From Phragmites australis (lineage: Eukaryota > Streptophyta > Magnoliopsida > Poales > Poaceae): 64,000 bases of DNA. Both the position numbers and the translations under genes were made by a program. The stretch is from the NCBI RefSeq assembly GCF_958298935.1, contig NC_084933.1:10461001-10525000 (forward strand). Direction: 5' to 3'. Below are positions 57,290-64,000 of this stretch, in pieces (within the stretch, counting starts at the first letter, position 1; each line of letters starts with the position of its first letter). The notes under the pieces were generated by a model. The model worked only from the letters and a program-made list of their open reading frames with translations, ran no database searches and was not told where the DNA came from.

Positions 57290-58448
57290 CTTGTAAATCC
57301 AAGCTTTACGTGTTGGTAAATGACAAGCTCTATTGAAAGGGGAGTAACAAAATCTTGATGACGTGCATCACTCAGGAAGAGGGCAATAAAATATTACTCG
57401 ATATCCATGGAGACACGTGTGGTAATCATGCGTCTTCTCGCACCTTGGTCAGGAAATCCGTTAGGGATTCTATTGGCCAACTGCCTTCCAGGATGCTTTT
57501 GAGCTAGTTAAAAAGTGCGAAAGCTGCCAATTTTTTAAAAGGCAGACCACTCGATCATCCCAAGCTCTGCAAACAATCCCTCTTTCTTGTCCTTTCTCCG
57601 TCTGGGGCTTGGGTATCCTAGGACCGTTTTCAAGGGTCCAAGGTGGTTACAAGTTCTTATTCGTGGCTATCGACACATTCACCAAGTGGATAGAGGCCGA
57701 ACATGTAGGAAAAATAACCGTAGAAGCGGCCAAGAAGTTCATGAGGAGAATAATCACTCGATTTGGCATTCTGCATCAGATAATTATGGATAACAGTAGC
57801 CAGTTCAGAAGCGGAACCTTTATTGCGTTCTGTGAAGAATTCGACATTAAGACTTGTTTCGCCTCAGTAGCTCACCCGTAGAGTAATGGTCAAGTTGAGC
57901 GTGCTAATGGTATAGTCTTGCAGGGTATCAAAACTCGGATCTTCAACAGGCTAAAAGCCTACTCAAAACGCTGGGTAAAAGAGCTTCCTTCGGTACTATG
58001 GGCCATTCGTATATTGACTAATAGGGCCACCGGTGAAACTCCTTTCTTCTTGGTTTATGGAGCGGAAATAGTGCTCCCAACTGAGTTGCAGTTCAGATCA
58101 CCTTGAGTGGAAAGTTACTCTGAAGAAGGGCAGGAGCATTTACGAGCGGATGAAATAAATTTACTCGAGGAGTAACGAGATCGAGCGTCTATTCGAGTGG
58201 CTAAGTATCAGCATGCGTTGCGTAGATATCAAAGCTAGAAAATTCAACCCAGGCAACTCGCTGCTAGGGACCTCGTCCTACAGAAGGTGCAGAAACAGGC
58301 CCAACGCCATAAGTTATCGCCTAAGTGGGAAGGACCTTACATAGTAGTTGAGGTCACTTGACCTGGGTCGGTACGGCTATCTACTCCAAACAGCGAGATA
58401 CTCGAGCACTCGTGGAACATCGATCAACTCCGAAATTTTTATTCATAG
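57290..58448 (+). pseudogene. Tat C integrase
   Basis: Zinc-binding remnants (DIHGDTCGNHASSRTL) are followed by the core: GILGPFSRVQGGYKFLFVAI, TKWIEAEHVGKITVEAAKKF, RFGILHQIIMDNSSQF, VAHP, a stop, then SNGQVERANG and [18 protein letters not shown]. The first catalytic Asp is replaced by Gly (WGLGILGPF against the family's L-D-I-L-G-P); the second Asp and the Glu are kept. The end is WNIDQLRKFYS with TAG at 58446-58448. Several stops and frameshifts are present. Confidence 0.82.
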
Positions 58449-58559
58449 GAAAGATAGATTATAGGTAAGTCGATTACATTCGATTCGGTTGGCTACTCGA
58501 TTACATAGTTTTTCTTTTTCACTCTAATCCGTGTGGCTAGTGCAAAATTAACAAAAAGG
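58449..58559. other. Spacer between integrase and the antisense gene of Tat C
   Basis: About 110 bp, AT-rich, non-coding. Much shorter than the 1.6-kb spacer of Tat A. Confidence 0.45.
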
Positions 58560-61513
58560 ATCAGCTTAGATCTTTCAAAAAACCTTATCCGCCCTTGAAC
58601 GAGTCGAGGAACCTTTTATACTCCTCCCTCGCACGGCATCTGACCATTCCAGGGACCGGTCGCCGACCAGCATAAGGACTAGGGAATGTGGTTGAGGCGA
58701 AGACCTTGCTAGAGCTATTGGCCGGCGCCGGTGATGCCGAGTGGTCTTCTGCATGGTGTGAAGGTGATCTGACGGTTGTCGACGGAGAAGAATACCGCGC
58801 CTCCTTAGTCGGTGATGACCTGAAGGCTCCACCGCAAAAGACCTCGATGGCGGCTTGGTCGATGATCTAGTCGAGATCACCACCATCCTCAATCCTCCCC
58901 TGTGCGGAGCGCTGCACTGTCTGGCTTGAAGTATAGGTCTTGATGTAATGGCGAACGTGCAGAACGGAGGGACGGTGATTTTTTGGGTGGTCGCTTCTTC
59001 CAATTGAACCCGCTTGCAACCAATAAGGTATCGAGCGCGGGGTTATAGCTCTTGAGAATACCTAGAAATGTGGCAACACTTGCAGAGGCTGCTTGTGACA
59101 GGAGATCGAGGGTCTGCTCTTTTAGCTCTTGAAGAGCCAGAACTACAGCATCCCTTTCAGTCATCATCGCCTTCTTTTCAACTCGAGCAGTGTTCGCTTG
59201 ATTCTTGAGTCTCTCCCAAAACATGACATCATCGTTAAAATTCTTCATTGCATCAGCAAGAAGCGTCTCCTTGCTGTTGTAGGAGGACACAAGGCCTAAA
59301 AAAGGTAAACCAAACAATAATTCTTTGCTAGCCACCCAATAATTGTATCACGCACTTGTGATCAAGAACAGAATTACATTCAATTTTCTCTCTCTTGGCT
59401 TCGAGCTACTTGTGGTGGTTGGTCTCGGCGGTAGCTACCTGAGTGCTTGTAGCCTAGAGAAGAGCTTTTATCGCCGCCAAAGATCATCAGTCGGATTTGG
59501 TATTGAAGTTCCACTTCTCCTAAGCTGCGGATCTTCTTCGGGCGCGCTCGAGGCAGGATCTCTGATTGGAGCCGAGGCCAAATCAACCGGGGGAGTCCGA
59601 CCCAAATGACCGGGCAAGGTGCTGGCAGCCTTGGTTTGCGTATCACTCGATAGTTTGCAATCAACTGAATAAGAGAAGAGGAAAAGAAAGGATTGCTAAT
59701 TGACGAGTCGAGATCAGAATCCAAGACAAACCTCTTTGAAATCAGAAAATGTGAAATGATGCTTGGCTTTTGCCTTTTTGTGGTCACCTTCTTGGTCCGG
59801 TAGGCAGAGCCGGTGGAGAAGTTACATATGGACCAGGCAAAGTCAAGTCATTAGTAGCCTGCAAAGAATCAAATAATAAGAATGTATTATTGAGTGAAAG
59901 TATGACCAACTAAAGAGCGATAATTCAACTGAAATTACCTCTCTAGTCGAGTCATCAGGCAGGACAGTCCCTCGAGTTAGTGATTGCGAGGACACGCTAG
60001 ACGTCCCAAAAAAGAGAGCCAGCCATGCAACTCGTCACAAATAGAATGACCGAAAGGAAATGGATGACTCGATAAGAGTTACCTTTTCTACCAGGTCATC
60101 GAGAGCGACGGTTGCTCGAGGAGGTGATTGAGCTGGTACACTCGTTGTTCCCTAACAAGAGGTTACTCATCTAAATCGAATGCATTTAGGTATCTACTTA
60201 ATAATTTGATAGGAAATAAGAATATAATAAGAAATTCAATCCGTATACCTAAGGACTCCTTCGCTTGCGCTTGAGAGGGCTCGGATCAGGCAGTAGTTGA
60301 GAAGATGGGGATAATCTCTTTGATCGAAGAGACTACCCGGCCTCCTCATTGGCTAATTCCTTCCCCTTGTCGACAGCATCAGCAGAAGAAGTGCTATCGA
60401 CATCAAAGGCCTCGCTCGAGAGGATGTGTTCTTGGTGGAAGACTGGAGCCTACGGTCATACAAACAAGTCAAATCAAATGGACAATAATCGGTCCTACTT
60501 TTCCATTAAAACCCTTACATCTGGTCGAGGATTCTCAAGGGAGTAAGGTAGAATATCACACTCTGGTGCGCCGGAAGAGAAAAGATTGTTCAATCGGGTA
60601 GTGATATCCTGAGCAGGCAGAGTAAAAAAAAAGAAAGGTTTACTCGATAAAGCTCTAAATTCATAACGAAACGAAAATGGCAAAATGTTAATTAAGCCTT
60701 ACATCCAGCTACATCACTGGAAGCATCCTCATCCCCACCGTATTCCCAAGCCAGGCGTGTTCGCGTCTTCAAAGGACTTAATCTCTTACTAATAAACTCT
60801 CTAGCCACATGCCACCCAGTTAGGCCAAATTGCCTCAACATGCCAACCCTGTTGGCAAAATAGGTGGTGTGATCAGACTCTCGGTGATCTTGTGTGCAAG
60901 AAGGATTTTGGACGGGAAAAAGACCTCTATACACTAATGGAAAACCAATCGGGTCAGGATTGGAGACATAAAACCAAAGTTTTTTCCAATCTTTCGACCA
61001 AGTTCCTAGTAAAAAAAAATCCTGGATTCTTCCCTTTCTTCTACCTTCGATTTTATATCATATTTCATAAGGATAAACAATAGGGATAGGCTCTAGAACA
61101 AAAGAGGTTAGGGGAACCAAGATATAGGAGTTCTTCATTCCACTCCTCAATTGGAAACCACACCCCCCTACACATTTGTTCTCAATAATTCTTTTATGTT
61201 TATAGAAGTACTGAAAAAGATTCAAACTTAGCTCGATACCAAGGAAAGCCTCACAAAGATGAACAAAAACACTCAACATGGTGACAGAGTTGGGGTTCAT
61301 ATGGTGAAGTTCAATTTGATATCGATCTAGTACATTGAGGAGAAACTTGGATGGAGGAATGTTAAAACCACAACGGAAGGACTTGAAAACTACAAATTCG
61401 TGCTCAATCTTGCAGGAATGGAATTTCTCACCAGATGCTGCCCTCCATTCAACTAGTCTGCGCGGCGGCACCACTCCTTCCGCTTCAAGTTCCACCAACC
61501 TAGATTCTTGCAT
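58560..61513 (-). pseudogene. Antisense additional gene of Tat C (Transposase_28-type)
   Basis: Minus strand from about 61513. The first readable block (61513-61058) is the Transposase_28-like domain: FRCGFNIPPSKFLLNVLDRY, LHHMNPNSVTMLSVFVHLCE, AFLGIELSLNLFQYF. A TGA (61058) and shifts follow, then FGLTGWHVAREFISKRLSPL near 60820, which corresponds to the VMVVADYLHHRLAPL block of Tat A, several short exons separated by AT-rich introns between 60700 and 59400, and a C-terminal helical part (59335-58889). Exon limits are uncertain. The true N-terminus probably lay beyond 61542 and was cut by the Tekay LTR. Confidence 0.65.
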
Positions 61514-61542
61514 TGCTGAGTGTCTAGGCCTCGATCATAAAC

Positions 61543-64000
61543 TGTCACACCCGGTTTTAACGGCCAAAACCAAGTGCGGCTTATGTGTGCCCAGGAAGTT
61601 TAACACACATAAGGACGTCATAGGTGAAGTAACAAAAGCAATACTTTATTTAATTAAACGTTCACTTCTTACAATAAAAGACTTCACCTAAGTAACCTCA
61701 AAATTAACCTAAACGACATCATCTAAACGATGGCAGTGGGACAAAGCATTGACGACCAATACTCCACAGGCACCGACTGGAAGACACGCTCCTTGGAACA
61801 CCAGGTCGTCGTCTTGGAAATCCTCAAAGTCTTCCACTGAGCAGCATATGTTTTTGTAGGAGAAAGCAAGGGTGAGCACATAATGTACTCAGCAAGTGTG
61901 GGAAAATAATGACATGCAGGCTTATATCAAGAATAGGCTGACACAAGGTCTTATTTGCGTAAATGCGAGTAATAAAAACACATTTGGACTCAAAAGCATT
62001 AGACAAGTATTAAGTGAATGTAACCCAACAATCCATCATCTAGCATACAAGGTTCCCTACCCTGCATACCGCAACCGTCTAGTACTCCCTGTACTAAGAC
62101 CAAAACCACACCATCTAGTACTCTCTGTACTAGAACCAAAACCATCCACCCTCTAATCATGTGAGGATCCAAGTCTCTCATATCCGTGAGCACGGCTGTT
62201 ATAACAGTTTTACACTCTGCAGAGGTTGTCCAGCTTTACCCACGAGTCAGTGAATTCCATGTTGCCGTGTTTGCAAGAGACTTAACACACGCCAGTGGTG
62301 TGCCGCCAAGAATCATTATATGACACTTTCCACTAACCAGAGACTAATCCAGTGTGTGTCTGCCCACTAGGTTTCACCGCTAGGCTTTACACAAGCAAAG
62401 CTCCTACCCAGAAGCCCCCTTTTGTGCTGACCCAACGCACACTGGACAGACTCTAATTAGTATGTCACGCCTTACCCATATCAGCCTCGTGGTTGGTATG
62501 TAACTTCTTGGGTTGTCGCTCCACGAACCGGTCCTTACTTAGGTTACTTGAGCAAACACTAATCCAACGTCATAACCATGACAACTATCACCAACATCCC
62601 TATGCTCAAGACCTAAGGTTCCATGTTGCTAAATCATCATCATATTAACTATTATTACTACATATGTTCATTAGTCAAAATTATGACACTTCCCAATATC
62701 CCAAAAGCAAGGCTAAGCAGTCTACCCATAAAAGACTCCTAACCATAAACCATCTAGGTTCCAATGGATGATAAGGGAATATCTAGGGAAAACCCTAACA
62801 TAGGTGAGTACCCATCATATTGATAGACATTGCATGCAGTTTTATAAAAAAAATATTTCAAAACATAGGTTCAATATGATCAAAGACACTTGCCTTCTCC
62901 TTGCTGCTGCTCAGTGTATTCTTGCTCCTAGTCTTGATGTTCTTCAAATTGATCCAGGACGTTATCGGCTAATCGCACAATCAACAGCAAACAAACAAAC
63001 AAGATACACTAAGAACATAGCATAAAACAAAAGAACAATGAGATAAACTAGCTAATAGAAAGAACACTGAAAAACGAATCCATCTGCGCAAGAATCGCTT
63101 AAATCGGAGCTACGATGAAAAAGTTAGGGCTAAAACAAGTCTAGGGTTAAATCTGGAAAAAGAAAAGGGCTTATATTGAATTAACAGAAAGTTCAGGGAC
63201 CTTTTTGTAAAATAGAGGGACCTAAATGTAATTATGAAAAAGTATAGGGACCTAACTGCAAAAAACCATGACTCTTTTTGTTATTTCTGAAAAGTTTAGG
63301 GGCTAAATTGCAAAATTACCAATTAAAGGAATTATCAAATTTATTTTTATACTGAAAAAGGCTTGAATTACTGACTGGGTTGCTCTTGCTGATGTGGCAT
63401 GGTGACAAGGGTGACACATCAGCAGGAAGGTTGAGGTGGCGGCTGAGGTGGCTGGATGACATGGCATGGCTGCTGACTGGGTTAAGTGGCAACACGTGGC
63501 AGCTTCTGGTTGGTTGACCCAAGAGGTAAGAACAGATCTAATCTGGGCCGTGGGCTTCGGATCTCACGACTGGGGAGGGTTTGGGCGGCCAAAGAGGAAC
63601 AGGACGGCGGCGACCGAAGGAAAACGGCGGCGCTCTGGCCGGAGACAGGCGCTAACCTCGTCACCGGCCTCAGAGCACGACGACGAGCGGCGGAACACAA
63701 CGAGAAGGGGACGGCGAGCTCGTTTTGGGGCTTACCGAAGGCGGCGCGACACGGGAAGGTGGTCGGCGACGGAAGGGGGTGGCAGCTGCTTCAAGATCTC
63801 GTCGGAGAAGGCTCTCCGGCAGGGCAGAGACCAAAGCGACGATGGGAAAAGCTTCTGTGGTGGCAGGCACTCGCGATGGTGGGCTCAGGATGCACTCGCG
63901 ATGGTGGGCTCAGGATGCACTCGCGGCGGTGAGCTCGGTCGAAGCGGCGGCGATGGCGGCTCGGCAAGCTCTGAACTCAGCGTCTAAGGCTCGGGTTTTG
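61543..64000 (-). repeat. Large Tekay-family LTR on the minus strand, runs off the window
   Basis: On the plus strand it starts TGTCACACCCGG, the reverse complement of the LTR end seen at 36673. No Met primer site lies before it, so it is a solo LTR or the 3' LTR of an element lying to the right. 61543-61905 matches the Tekay-1 LTR end. Further in are typical blocks (AGGGACCTAA and AGGGGCTAAATTGCAAA phrases at 63200-63320) and a GC-rich part with a 25-bp tandem repeat (63867-63938). The far end is outside the window. Confidence 0.75.
63867..63938. repeat. 25-bp tandem repeat in the Tekay LTR
   Basis: Units start at 63867 and 63892 with GCACTCGCGATGGTGGGCTC and a following CAGGAT; a third, partial and diverged unit starts at 63917. 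Confidence 0.8.

Larger units (their letters stand above)
55220..61542 (+). mobile_element. Tat C: Tat-lineage element body without LTRs
   Basis: Begins in the linker before reverse transcriptase and runs through RNase H, integrase and an antisense Transposase_28-type gene, then is cut by a Tekay LTR at 61543. Both Tat LTRs and gag are missing. The layout of sense pol followed by an antisense gene is the same as in Tat A, but here the pol core is kept and the sequence is much more decayed. Confidence 0.8.

Noticed and set aside
1..64000. CRISPR arrays, bacterial operons, rRNA and tRNA genes
   Set aside because: The sequence is plant nuclear repeat DNA. The short repeats found belong to LTRs, inverted repeats and spacers, and no cloverleaf with A and B boxes was noticed; tRNA-like motifs are primer sites.

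Overview
The window is transposable-element (TE) DNA from a grass nuclear genome, probably panicoid. The evidence is the family content: CRM-type chromoviruses, Tat-lineage Ty3 elements with an antisense extra gene of the 'putative gypsy type transposon' (Transposase_28) type, a SIRE/Maximus copia LTR, Tekay/Del LTRs, and MULEs carrying plant-mobile-domain genes. I found no intact host gene, tRNA, rRNA, CRISPR array or satellite array. Every coding region I recognise belongs to a TE and nearly all are broken by stops or indels. Four CRM-type LTRs, two attached to near-complete or partial bodies, suggest a centromeric or pericentromeric location, but no satellite is visible to prove it.

Layout: 1-5164 is degenerate, with one LTR/PBS-like remnant near 3000-3310. 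5170-15120 is one complete but internally deleted Tat element (Tat A) with a perfect 5-bp target duplication (CATGC). It holds a gag stub fused to an integrase tail, a repeat-rich spacer, a long antisense gene with its own TATA box, and a nested CRM solo LTR (12896-13813, duplication GCCTA). 16187-24039 is a 7.85-kb Mutator-like element (MULE1) with about 190-bp inverted repeats, a 9-bp duplication with 8 of 9 bases matching, and three genes in order: MURA transposase, plant mobile domain (PMD) gene, GRF-type zinc-finger gene. 24230-31277 is a second, inverted copy (MULE2) with the same three genes, cut off by a CRM element.

31278-36314 is a minus-strand CRM element missing its 5' end. It joins a Tekay fragment (36312-38313), which is cut by a Tat 5' end (Tat B, 38314 to about 39855), then a SIRE copia 3' end with its LTR (to 41986). 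42225-49173 is a nearly full plus-strand CRM element, followed by a separate CRM LTR (49405-50314), a copia RNase H/LTR remnant (to 51250), about 1.6 kb of unassigned DNA, a Tourist-like MITE (52907-53255), a Tekay 3' end with chromodomain (54055-55219), a third Tat body with RT, integrase and antisense gene (55220-61542), and a large Tekay LTR running off the window end (61543-64000).

The main biological point is the three-gene MULE. Two copies keep the same gene order and intron pattern, so the PMD and GRF genes look like standing parts of the transposon, in the position MuDR uses for mudrB. Both copies are now dead. The clearest stop codons in the MULEs, in the CRM elements and in the Tat A antisense gene are C-to-T or G-to-A changes, as expected for long-methylated repeats.
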